A DNA stretch of 64,000 nt from CBDFKK01 sp965248815. GTDB lineage: Bacteria > Pseudomonadota > Alphaproteobacteria > SMXP01. The notes under the pieces are model-generated. The model made no database searches and was not told the DNA's origin. It saw only the letters and a program-made list of their open reading frames with translations. The position numbers and the translations under genes were made by a program. This document shows, piece by piece, positions 24,454 to 32,281 of this stretch (position 1 is the first letter of the stretch; each line of letters starts with the position of its first letter). The stretch spans positions 1,922,001 through 1,986,000 of the forward strand of contig CBDFKK010000008.1 in assembly GCA_965248815.1 (NCBI GenBank). Direction: 5' to 3'.

Positions 24454-24705
24454 ATGAAGGTTAGAATTGAGATCGATTGCACACCGGAAGAAGCTCGTCG
24501 CTACATGGGCTTGCCTGATGTCACGCCCATCCATGAAACCATGCTCAATCATATGAGGGAAGCTCCGGACAATGCCGCCGGCTTTATTGATCCGAAAAAG
24601 CTTGCAAAGGAGTGGCTGCCGATGAGCAGCAAGGCCATGCAGCAATTTCAGGAAGCTTTTTGGACCGGGGCTGGTAAACCACCGCCATCAAAGGACGAGA
24701 CTTAG
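24454..24705 (+). CDS. Small conserved protein, DUF6489-like
   Basis: 83 residues from ATG at 24454 behind AGAAAGAGAT. MKVRIEIDCTPEEARRYMGLPDVTPIHE is a conserved opening in short alphaproteobacterial proteins found between rho and mnmE. The rest is helical and loosely phasin-like (SSKAMQQFQEAFW). Function unknown. The stop is 26 bp before mnmE, so they are probably cotranscribed. Confidence 0.75.
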   Translation: MKVRIEIDCTPEEARRYMGLPDVTPIHETMLNHMREAPDNAAGFIDPKKLAKEWLPMSSKAMQQFQEAFWTGAGKPPPSKDET

Positions 24706-24731
24706 CGCGAAGGAAGAGGCGCCGAGTCGTG

Positions 24732-26075
24732 ATGTCGGACAACAATACAATTTTTGCACTGTCCAGTGGAGCGGGGCGGAGCGGTCTCGCCGTCATTCGG
24801 CTGACGGGGCCTCATGCAACAAGCGCTTTGGAAGCATTGACGCGAACTGCACTTCCGGAACCTCGGAGAATGGCACTGCGAAATGTTTGGAATCCTGAAG
24901 ATGGAGAGCTCATCGACCGCGGTCTCGTCGTTAGATTTACAGCACCAGGAAGTGTGACCGGCGAAGATGTCGCGGAGCTCCATGTTCATGGCGGCCGCGC
25001 GATCGTTGCAGCATTGCTAGAGGGTCTAGAACGGTTGGGCTTGAGGCTCGCCGAGCCCGGTGAATTTACGCGCCGGGCATTTGAAAACGGAAAGCTCGAT
25101 TTAACAGCGGCGGAGGGACTAGCGGATCTAATTGAGGCGGAAACGGAAGTTCAGCGCCGCCAAGCCATACGGCAAATGGGGGGGTCTCTCAGCGCGTTGT
25201 ACGAGACCTGGCGCGCAGAGCTGGTTCGAGCGGCCGCTCTGTTTGAGGCGGTTATCGACTTTCCCGATGAAGAGATTCCAACCGATACTCAGAAGCTGGC
25301 AGTCTCAACTCTGACTGAGCTCAGCCGATCGATCGGACAGCACCTCGACGACAATCACATGGGGGAACGCCTGCGGGATGGCTTTAGGGTAGCAGTAATT
25401 GGTGCGCCAAATGTCGGCAAGTCGAGTTTGGTCAATGCACTGGCTCGGCGTGATGTCGCCATCGTTTCAGATCAATCGGGCACAACGCGCGACGTCATCG
25501 AGGTTCATCTCGATCTGGCCGGCATTCCTGTGATTGTCTCTGACACCGCGGGCCTGCGTCAAACCGAAGAGGCCGTCGAAGCGGAGGGTATTCGTCGTGC
25601 TCGCCGCGCCGCTGCTGAGGCTGACCTGACAATCTTCATGTTCGATGTATCAGCGGACAAAAAACGGGATGCGATGGAGCAAGAAACAAAATCGGGTGAT
25701 TTAATTGTGGCCAATAAAACAGATTTGGTGGATCCGCCGCCGCTGGAATTTGATGGCAAATTCAGCGTGCCTGTTGTCTATCTGTCAGTGAAGACAGGTC
25801 GGGGTATGGGCGAGCTGCTGGATCGTATAGCGAAATTGGCGCCTCTTAGTGTCGGCACTGGCTATGAAGGAAATCTGACTCGGCGGCGGCATCGATCGGC
25901 GTTAATCGAATGCCGTGAGGCCATCGACAGATGTTTGGATCGCGAGCCGAGCGATATTGCACTATGGGCCGAAGACGTGAGACTCAGCGCGCGGGCCCTT
26001 GGTCGCATAACTGGCAAAACAGATGTTGAGACTGTTCTCGACGCCTTGTTTGCTGAATTCTGTATCGGCAAGTAA
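24732..26075 (+). CDS. mnmE: tRNA modification GTPase MnmE (TrmE)
   Basis: 447 residues from ATG at 24732 (a GTG directly before it is also in frame). The folate-binding N-domain (IFALSSGAGRSGLAVIRLTG) and helical domain surround a G domain with G1 GAPNVGKSSLVN, G2/G3 around SGTTRDVIE and DTAGLR, and G4 NKTD. The C-terminal FCIGK with its Cys is complete. With MnmG it makes the 5-carboxymethylaminomethyl modification of U34. A parS site follows the stop directly. Confidence 0.97.
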   Translation: MSDNNTIFALSSGAGRSGLAVIRLTGPHATSALEALTRTALPEPRRMALRNVWNPEDGELIDRGLVVRFTAPGSVTGEDVAELHVHGGRAIVAALLEGLERLGLRLAEPGEFTRRAFENGKLDLTAAEGLADLIEAETEVQRRQAIRQMGGSLSALYETWRAELVRAAALFEAVIDFPDEEIPTDTQKLAVSTLTELSRSIGQHLDDNHMGERLRDGFRVAVIGAPNVGKSSLVNALARRDVAIVSDQSGTTRDVIEVHLDLAGIPVIVSDTAGLRQTEEAVEAEGIRRARRAAAEADLTIFMFDVSADKKRDAMEQETKSGDLIVANKTDLVDPPPLEFDGKFSVPVVYLSVKTGRGMGELLDRIAKLAPLSVGTGYEGNLTRRRHRSALIECREAIDRCLDREPSDIALWAEDVRLSARALGRITGKTDVETVLDALFAEFCIGK

Positions 26076-26076
26076 A

Positions 26077-26092
26077 TGTTTCACGTGAAACA
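26077..26092. promoter_or_regulatory. parS centromere site 1
   Basis: TGTTTCACGTGAAACA, a perfect 16-bp parS palindrome bound by ParB, immediately after the mnmE stop and about 3.7 kb before parB. It marks an origin-proximal chromosome segment. Confidence 0.97.
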
Positions 26093-26227
26093 CTTCCGTG
26101 GCGGCCGCGACGGCCCTTGGACGAAAGGTTCATGACTTTTAGGCCCCTTAGGATTGATATCGAATCAAATCAGTGGCAATCCTTACGCCAATAGAGTCCG
26201 GGGCTGGAATACTATTTGGAAGCAGAA

Positions 26228-28117
26228 ATGGGCAAAAGTCGCCGATCAATCGACGTTATCGTCATTGGAGGAGGACACGCCGGCTGCGAGGCGGCCGCCG
26301 CAAGTGCTCGCCTCGGCGCCGAAACGGTGCTTGTTACCCATGACCCGAAGAAGGTTGGCGAAATGTCGTGCAATCCAGCAATTGGCGGATTGGGCAAGGG
26401 GCATTTAGTTCGTGAGATCGACGCCCTTGATGGGGTGATGGGCAGGGTGGCCGATTTTGCAGGCATCCAGTTTCGGCTGCTCAATCGCCGCAAGGGGCCA
26501 GCTGTGCGCGGCCCTCGCGCTCAGACCGATCGGGCCCTTTATCGTGAGGGCATGCAACAGGCCTTGTCGGAGTATGCAAGTCTTTCCGTACGGGCGGGAG
26601 AGGCCGCCGACTTGATCATTGATTCTGGAGTCATTCACGGAATTGTGATGGTCTCGGGCGAGGAGATCAAGGCTCCTACGGTCATCCTGACAACCGGGAC
26701 TTTCTTGCGCGGCGAAATACACATTGGTCAGAAGCGTGTACCAGCCGGCCGTGTCGATGAGGCGCCTTCGGTAGGACTCGCCTTAACTCTGGAGAAGCTG
26801 GATTTTAAAATGGGGCGGCTCAAGACCGGCACGCCGCCGCGGCTCGACGGCACGAGCATTGATTGGGCCAATCTGGAAGAGCAGCCGGGAGACGAGCCTC
26901 CCGTTCCGTTCTCCTTTTTGACGGAAAGTGTTCCCCAGAGACAAGTGCGTTGCCACATAACCGGGACCACGGAAGCCACCCACGACATCATTCGAGATAA
27001 TATTCATTTGGCTCCCATGTTCAGTGGTCAGATCGAAGGCACGGGGCCGCGCTACTGCCCGTCGATTGAAGATAAAGTCTCGCGATTTGCCGACCGGTCA
27101 ACCCACCAGATCTTTCTCGAGCCCGAAGGGCTAAACGACGTCACAATCTACCCCAACGGCATATCGACCTCTCTGCCCGAAGACGTCCAAGCGTCATTTC
27201 TGAGGACGATTCCAGGACTCGAAAAGGTTGCAATCAAGCGCTTTGGATACGCTATCGAATATGATCATGTCGACCCGCGGGAGCTTTATGCCACCCTCGA
27301 GACAAAGAAGCTGTCGGGGCTGTTTCTAGCCGGCCAAATCAACGGTACGACTGGCTACGAAGAGGCGGCGGCCCAAGGATTAGTGGCTGGTGTCAATGCT
27401 GCTTTCGTTGCAGGACACGCAGCCGCAAAAGACTGCCCGAAGTTCGTCTTGGGCCGCTCCGAAGCCTATATAGGTGTCTTAATCGACGATCTCGTTACAC
27501 GTGGGGTGACGGAGCCATACCGGATGTTTACGTCGCGCGCTGAGTACCGTCTGTCTCTTAGAGCGGACAACGCAGACCAAAGGTTAACTCCCAAGGGCAT
27601 GGAGTTGGGGCTAATTTCAAATGCGCGCCGGCAGAGTTATCGCCGGAAAGCAGATGAGCTGGCGGCTGCGCGTGCGGCATTTGCAATTCATACCATGACG
27701 ACTTCGGAGGCAAAAAAGCGAGGCTTGAACGTTAACCAAGATGGGCGCCAAAGAAGCGCCTATGATCTCTTATCCTATTCCGATATCGGACTCAGCGATC
27801 TGACTTTTATATGGCCAGAGCTGGGAAATTTTGGATCTCAATGTCTTGAACAGATCGAAATCGATGCCCACTATTCCGGCTACATGGACCGGCAGAACGC
27901 CGACATAATCGCGTTTCGGCGGGATGAGTCACTGACCTTGCCGCGCGACTTTGACTACCGCTCACTTTCTGGCCTATCCAATGAGGTCTGTGAAAGGCTC
28001 ATGATTGTGCAGCCATCGACAATCGGTCAGGCCTCACGAATCGAGGGCATAACTCCCGCTGCCATTACGCGCCTTCTGGCCATAACGAAGCAAGCCAATA
28101 AACGCAAAACTGCCTGA
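26228..28117 (+). CDS. mnmG: tRNA uridine-5-carboxymethylaminomethyl modification enzyme MnmG (GidA)
   Basis: 629 residues. ATG at 26228 (GGAAG upstream) is preferred over the TTG four codons earlier. The FAD-binding motif VIVIGGGHAGCEAAAASARLG opens the protein, with CNPAIGGLGKGHLVREIDALDG and TGTFLRGEIHIG as family signatures and the C-terminal helical domain that meets MnmE. Acts with MnmE on wobble uridines. The order mnmE-mnmG-rsmG-parA-parB is classical. Confidence 0.97.
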   Translation: MGKSRRSIDVIVIGGGHAGCEAAAASARLGAETVLVTHDPKKVGEMSCNPAIGGLGKGHLVREIDALDGVMGRVADFAGIQFRLLNRRKGPAVRGPRAQTDRALYREGMQQALSEYASLSVRAGEAADLIIDSGVIHGIVMVSGEEIKAPTVILTTGTFLRGEIHIGQKRVPAGRVDEAPSVGLALTLEKLDFKMGRLKTGTPPRLDGTSIDWANLEEQPGDEPPVPFSFLTESVPQRQVRCHITGTTEATHDIIRDNIHLAPMFSGQIEGTGPRYCPSIEDKVSRFADRSTHQIFLEPEGLNDVTIYPNGISTSLPEDVQASFLRTIPGLEKVAIKRFGYAIEYDHVDPRELYATLETKKLSGLFLAGQINGTTGYEEAAAQGLVAGVNAAFVAGHAAAKDCPKFVLGRSEAYIGVLIDDLVTRGVTEPYRMFTSRAEYRLSLRADNADQRLTPKGMELGLISNARRQSYRRKADELAAARAAFAIHTMTTSEAKKRGLNVNQDGRQRSAYDLLSYSDIGLSDLTFIWPELGNFGSQCLEQIEIDAHYSGYMDRQNADIIAFRRDESLTLPRDFDYRSLSGLSNEVCERLMIVQPSTIGQASRIEGITPAAITRLLAITKQANKRKTA

Positions 28118-28167
28118 GCCGCGAAAGCGGGTTTTCGACCAGGTCCCCCTATCAGAGTGAAGTCTGG

Positions 28168-28800
28168 ATGGCATCTCCGATGACCCCTGAAGGGTTTGCC
28201 AAGATTGCAAATGTTTCACGTGAAACAATGGTGGATCTTGTTACCTTCGTAGAACTACTCCAGAAGTGGAATCAATCTCATAATCTTGTGAGCTCGGCAT
28301 CCTTATCTGACGTGTGGCGGCGCCACATTCTGGATTCCGCACAAATCGTTGAGCTCATTCCAAGTTCAGCCGACTCCATTATCGATTTGGGAGCAGGCGC
28401 TGGTTTGCCAGGGATCATTCTGGCAATATTATTCGAGGCCCAATACAAGAAGCCGAAAATCTATCTCGTTGAGAGTAATTCTCGAAAATGCGCGTTTCTG
28501 AGGTCGGTTGTTCAAAGTTTGGAATTAAAAGCGTCAGTTATCTGTGATCGCATCGAGCAGCTAGAGCCCTTTCCGGCAGACGTAATCACGGCCCGCGCCC
28601 TTGCTCCTTTGCCGGATTTGCTTGAGCTGGCCGAGCCCTTCATTTCTTCGCACACTCGTTGTGTGTTTCCAAAGGGTCGGCATTTTGATGCTGAATTGAC
28701 CCAAGCCACTAAATATTGGAATATGCAGATGAAGAGGATCCCCAGCAAATCTGATCCGTCGAGCCGTATCCTTTGCTTAGAAGGTATTCGCCGTGTTTGA
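28168..28800 (+). CDS. rsmG: 16S rRNA (guanine-527-N7)-methyltransferase RsmG (GidB)
   Basis: 210 residues. The SAM motif is IIDLGAGAGLPGIILAI, and WNQSHNLVSSASLSDVWRRHILDSAQ is the family's N-terminal signature. The NVSRET segment is encoded by a parS site inside the gene, a common feature of this gene in the class. It methylates G527 of 16S rRNA. The 3' end overlaps the possible GTG start of parA. Confidence 0.96.
   Translation: MASPMTPEGFAKIANVSRETMVDLVTFVELLQKWNQSHNLVSSASLSDVWRRHILDSAQIVELIPSSADSIIDLGAGAGLPGIILAILFEAQYKKPKIYLVESNSRKCAFLRSVVQSLELKASVICDRIEQLEPFPADVITARALAPLPDLLELAEPFISSHTRCVFPKGRHFDAELTQATKYWNMQMKRIPSKSDPSSRILCLEGIRRV
28212..28227. promoter_or_regulatory. parS centromere site 2 (inside rsmG)
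   Basis: A second perfect TGTTTCACGTGAAACA, within codons for NVSRET of rsmG and about 2.1 kb from site 1. The two sites together are a ParB nucleation cluster. Confidence 0.97.
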
Positions 28801-28810
28801 GCCCAGGCCA

Positions 28811-29629
28811 ATGAAGTCATCTGGCCCGCGATTTCGCACCATTGCTGTAACCAATCAGAAGGGAGGCGTCGGCAAAACGACGACGACTATCAATGTGGGC
28901 ACGGCGCTGGCTGCCATCGGCCAAAAGGTTCTTATTATTGATTTGGATCCTCAAGGCAATGCCAGCACAGGTCTAGGCATCTCCGAGGCTCAAAGGAAAA
29001 AGTCGATCTACAATGTTATTGTAGAGCGTATGCCCGTTCGCAATGCGATTGTTCGTTCCACAATTCCCGGTCTTAGCCTGGTTCCATCCAGTATCGATCT
29101 GTCCGGCGCTGAGATAGAACTTATTCAGGTTTCGCGCCGATCGTTTCGGCTGCGTGATGCTCTCCGCGATCTCGACAGCGGCACGCCAGAGGAGTCCGAG
29201 CTTTTCGATTATGTTCTGATCGACTGCCCCCCGTCTCTCAATGTTCTGACGGTCAACGCTTTGACGGCGGCAAATGCGGCCTTGGTGCCTCTGCAGTGCG
29301 AATTTTTTGCATTGGAGGGACTGAGCAAATTGATGAGAACGATTTATCTGGTCAAGAACAGTCTCAATTCGAAGCTGGAAATCCAAGGCATCGTACTGAC
29401 CATGTACGATCGTAGGAACAAACTTTGCGGACAAGTGGCCGCCGACGTCCGTGAACATATGGGCACAAAAGTCTATGACACGGTCATACCGCGCAATGTT
29501 CGGGTCTCCGAAGCCCCGTCATATGGTAAGCCCGCTATCCTTTACGACCATAAATGTGCTGGCAGCCAAGCTTATATCCAACTTGCCGGAGAAATGATCC
29601 AACGCGAGCGCGCGTTGAGGGCCGCTTAA
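28811..29629 (+). CDS. parA: Chromosome partitioning ATPase ParA
   Basis: 272 residues from ATG at 28811; a GTG at 28793 overlapping the rsmG stop is an alternative start. The deviant Walker A KGGVGKTTTTINVG, the Walker A' DLDPQGNASTG, and YVLIDCPPSLN (Walker B) are clear. ParA dimers on the nucleoid move ParB-parS complexes. parB starts 112 bp downstream. Confidence 0.97.
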   Translation: MKSSGPRFRTIAVTNQKGGVGKTTTTINVGTALAAIGQKVLIIDLDPQGNASTGLGISEAQRKKSIYNVIVERMPVRNAIVRSTIPGLSLVPSSIDLSGAEIELIQVSRRSFRLRDALRDLDSGTPEESELFDYVLIDCPPSLNVLTVNALTAANAALVPLQCEFFALEGLSKLMRTIYLVKNSLNSKLEIQGIVLTMYDRRNKLCGQVAADVREHMGTKVYDTVIPRNVRVSEAPSYGKPAILYDHKCAGSQAYIQLAGEMIQRERALRAA

Positions 29630-29741
29630 GTTTCGTCGGTGAGATTAGAGATGCAAGGAGAGTTGCCGCTTCGCCGTTTCATCCGGCGGCGCCGGACCGG
29701 CGCGGATTGAGCGACAAGAACGACCAATAAGAAGGCGATCG

Positions 29742-30638
29742 ATGCCAGAGCAAGCCAAACAAAATCGTCTAGGGCGCGGACTGTCCGCTCTGCTCGGCCA
29801 GACCGAAATGGAGCAAGCCGACGAACGTACGGAGCACGAGCTGCCGCCCGAATTGCCGATCGAGTTTTTGCAGCCCAACCCCCATCAACCGCGCAAAGTT
29901 TTTCAGGAGACTGTGCTTCAGGAGCTGGCGAACTCAATTCGAGAGCGGGGAATATTGCAGCCAATTGTCGTGCGGCCGATCGAGGGCGAAAAAGACGCCT
30001 ATCAAATCGTAGCAGGCGAGCGGCGTTGGCGCGCAGCGCAGCGGGCGGCCATACATTCCGTACCCGTCATTATTCGAGAATTGAGCGATTCAGAGGCACT
30101 CGAACTTTCGATCATTGAAAACGTTCAGCGGTCTGATCTTAACGCCATTGAGGAAGCTGTCGGTTACAACGTCCTAATCGAAGAGTTTGACCATACACAA
30201 GAGCAACTTGCCAAGGTTATTGGCAAAAGCAGAAGCCATGTTGCCAACACGCTCAGACTCTTAAGTCTACCTCAGAAAATACAAGGCTTCATTTCCGACG
30301 GCGACATGACGGCAGGACACGGCCGTGCATTGCTTGGCGCGTCGGACGCAAACGATCTGGCGAATAGGATTGTTAGGGAAAAGCTCAGTGTACGGCAGGC
30401 CGAGGCTTTAACAAAAGGTGGCTCCGTAGACTCTGTTGAGACGAAAAAATCGACAGCCCAGCCCAAACCAATCGACAAGGACGCTGACACGCTAGCGCTG
30501 GAACAAAATGTATCAAACACATTGGGGCTGAAAGTGTCTATCGAGCATCTTGGCGAGAACGGCGGCAACGTTCGCATTCACTATAAGACTCTCGAGCAGC
30601 TTGATGATGTCTGTCGTCGATTGAGCCGCGATACTTAA
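29742..30638 (+). CDS. parB: Chromosome partitioning protein ParB
   Basis: 298 residues. The N-terminal LGRGLSALLG is the ParA-stimulating motif. The CTP-binding ParB/Srx domain has NPHQPRKVF and the GERRWRAAQRA box. A helix-turn-helix follows (TQEQLAKVIGKSRSHVANTL), and the C-terminal dimerisation domain is complete. It binds the two parS sites upstream and slides as a CTP clamp. Converges on holA with overlapping stops. Confidence 0.97.
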   Translation: MPEQAKQNRLGRGLSALLGQTEMEQADERTEHELPPELPIEFLQPNPHQPRKVFQETVLQELANSIRERGILQPIVVRPIEGEKDAYQIVAGERRWRAAQRAAIHSVPVIIRELSDSEALELSIIENVQRSDLNAIEEAVGYNVLIEEFDHTQEQLAKVIGKSRSHVANTLRLLSLPQKIQGFISDGDMTAGHGRALLGASDANDLANRIVREKLSVRQAEALTKGGSVDSVETKKSTAQPKPIDKDADTLALEQNVSNTLGLKVSIEHLGENGGNVRIHYKTLEQLDDVCRRLSRDT

Positions 30639-31687
30639 CTCTGCCTAGCCAATTGTGAAACGCGCAGTGTCCCTCGCCGACATATAATTTCTGCGGGGCT
30701 ACCTGTCGTTTTGCATGCGATCTCATCTTCGAAGAGCGATGATAACGCGCGGCGACACTTTGCTCGATTCCAATTCTTGAGCTGCTGTTCGAATGCGGGC
30801 GCACGCTTGAAATGGATGCGGGGGCGCAAACCTTGTATGGCTTCGCGAACGGTCATGCCGGAATCGATCGCCATCAGAGCTGCATACAATTTTTCGATAT
30901 GGCGTTGTAATGCGCGAACTACCGATGCTGGTTGAGCGCCGTCCAGAAAACAGCGATCAAGCGAGCTTTCAATCTTGCTGAGTTGTCCGAGACCTGCCGC
31001 GTAGCACGCATCCTCAATATCTCGAACCGTAGCTTCGGCCACAACGGCGTCGATATCGTCTTCAATGACAGTGTCTCCTCCCGAGGCGTGAGAGCCGCGC
31101 TTGTAAAGCACTACCTTTTCGAGTTCCTGTTTTGTAACGCCGCGATCGTTTCCGAGTTGATCTGCGAGCGCCGATACAATTTCGTTTGACGCTTTAAGAC
31201 CTTCTAAGTCGAGCGTCTGTCTTATGTACGATGCGAGAGTACGCTCATCATCAATGTAGCAAGGAACTGCGACGGCACGCTTTGTGGATTCGGCTGCTTT
31301 TCGCAAGGAAGAGCTCGGCGGCAATTCGCCGGCTTCAATCACGACCATCGCGTCGCCGGCGATCGATCCTTGATCGAGCTCGGAGATAAATGTTTTTAGA
31401 GATGCACTGGCGCGTTCACCGGTAAGGCGAAGTCTGATCACACGCCGCCCTCCTAACATGGCAAGCGCACCAAACTCGTCGATGAGACGTACAGGGTCAG
31501 ATCTATATTCGCTTTCAGAAAGATCGAGAACGCGAAATGGGTCTTTGGGGTCCTCGACAATCGCCCGGGTCAAGGATTCGGCCCGCTCTCGCACGAGGCC
31601 TTGATCGGGTCCATAGATAACCGCAATGTCGGCACTTGGCGGCACCGTCTTTGGAAAGCTGGCTAGGTCTTTGTTCTTCAATCTCAT
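30635..31687 (-). CDS. holA: DNA polymerase III subunit delta
   Basis: 350 residues from ATG at 31687. It has the HolA fold with YGPDQGLVRERAESLTRAIV near the start and the central AAA-like region (AMVVIEAGELPPSSSLRKA). It opens the sliding clamp within the clamp loader. Fourth gene of a minus-strand series leuS-lptE-holA, 48 bp after lptE. Confidence 0.93.
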   Translation of the reverse strand: MRLKNKDLASFPKTVPPSADIAVIYGPDQGLVRERAESLTRAIVEDPKDPFRVLDLSESEYRSDPVRLIDEFGALAMLGGRRVIRLRLTGERASASLKTFISELDQGSIAGDAMVVIEAGELPPSSSLRKAAESTKRAVAVPCYIDDERTLASYIRQTLDLEGLKASNEIVSALADQLGNDRGVTKQELEKVVLYKRGSHASGGDTVIEDDIDAVVAEATVRDIEDACYAAGLGQLSKIESSLDRCFLDGAQPASVVRALQRHIEKLYAALMAIDSGMTVREAIQGLRPRIHFKRAPAFEQQLKNWNRAKCRRALSSLFEDEIACKTTGSPAEIICRRGTLRVSQLARQS

Positions 31688-31734
31688 GACGCCGAACGGT
31701 TTCAATATCGTGAACTATGTCGCCGGAAAAAAGC

Positions 31735-32271
31735 TTACTGGGCACTACTCACATCGGTCTCTGCTTCGGTGCCGCGGCGTTGAAAGTATAGCGCCAAGCT
31801 TAGCTTGATATTGTCGCTGACGTCGGCGGCCGCGCGTTCCTGTGCGTCCTCGCGGGAAATGACGGTTGCAAACTGCGAATCAACAACGTCATAGGCCACA
31901 ACGGATTCATTTGAATCAGAATGCAGAACTTTGCCGCTGGATTGTTCAATCAATTGATACCGAGCTATTAGACGGTAGTTAAACCGGGTTATCGACGCAT
32001 CGACCCGAACACCGCTGCCGACCTGCCGTTCAAGAAGCCTTACGTAAAGACGGTACCTTGTCGACCCGGGTGCGCCGTCGGGCGTCAACCGATCGAGTAG
32101 TAGGTTCCGCATGATAACGCCGGTGCGCGAATTAACTGTCTCGACTTTGACGCTTTGTAATTCCTCCGAGACAACACTTCCTGTGATTGCTTCACCGTAA
32201 AGCGGCTGAAACCCACATCCCGAAAGAGCAAGGGCCAGTCCACAGAAAACTAGTATGGCAACACGGGACAT
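31735..32271 (-). CDS. lptE: LPS-assembly lipoprotein LptE
   Basis: 178 residues from ATG at 32271. A lipoprotein signal ends in the lipobox LALSGCGFQPLYG, the typical LptE start. The body is the small alpha/beta domain (RYRLYVRLLERQVG, ARYQLIEQSSGKVL). It plugs LptD and helps insert lipopolysaccharide in the outer membrane. Its start overlaps the end of leuS, as is usual in this class. Confidence 0.93.
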   Translation of the reverse strand: MSRVAILVFCGLALALSGCGFQPLYGEAITGSVVSEELQSVKVETVNSRTGVIMRNLLLDRLTPDGAPGSTRYRLYVRLLERQVGSGVRVDASITRFNYRLIARYQLIEQSSGKVLHSDSNESVVAYDVVDSQFATVISREDAQERAAADVSDNIKLSLALYFQRRGTEAETDVSSAQ

Positions 32272-32281
32272 TTGTTTTTGC

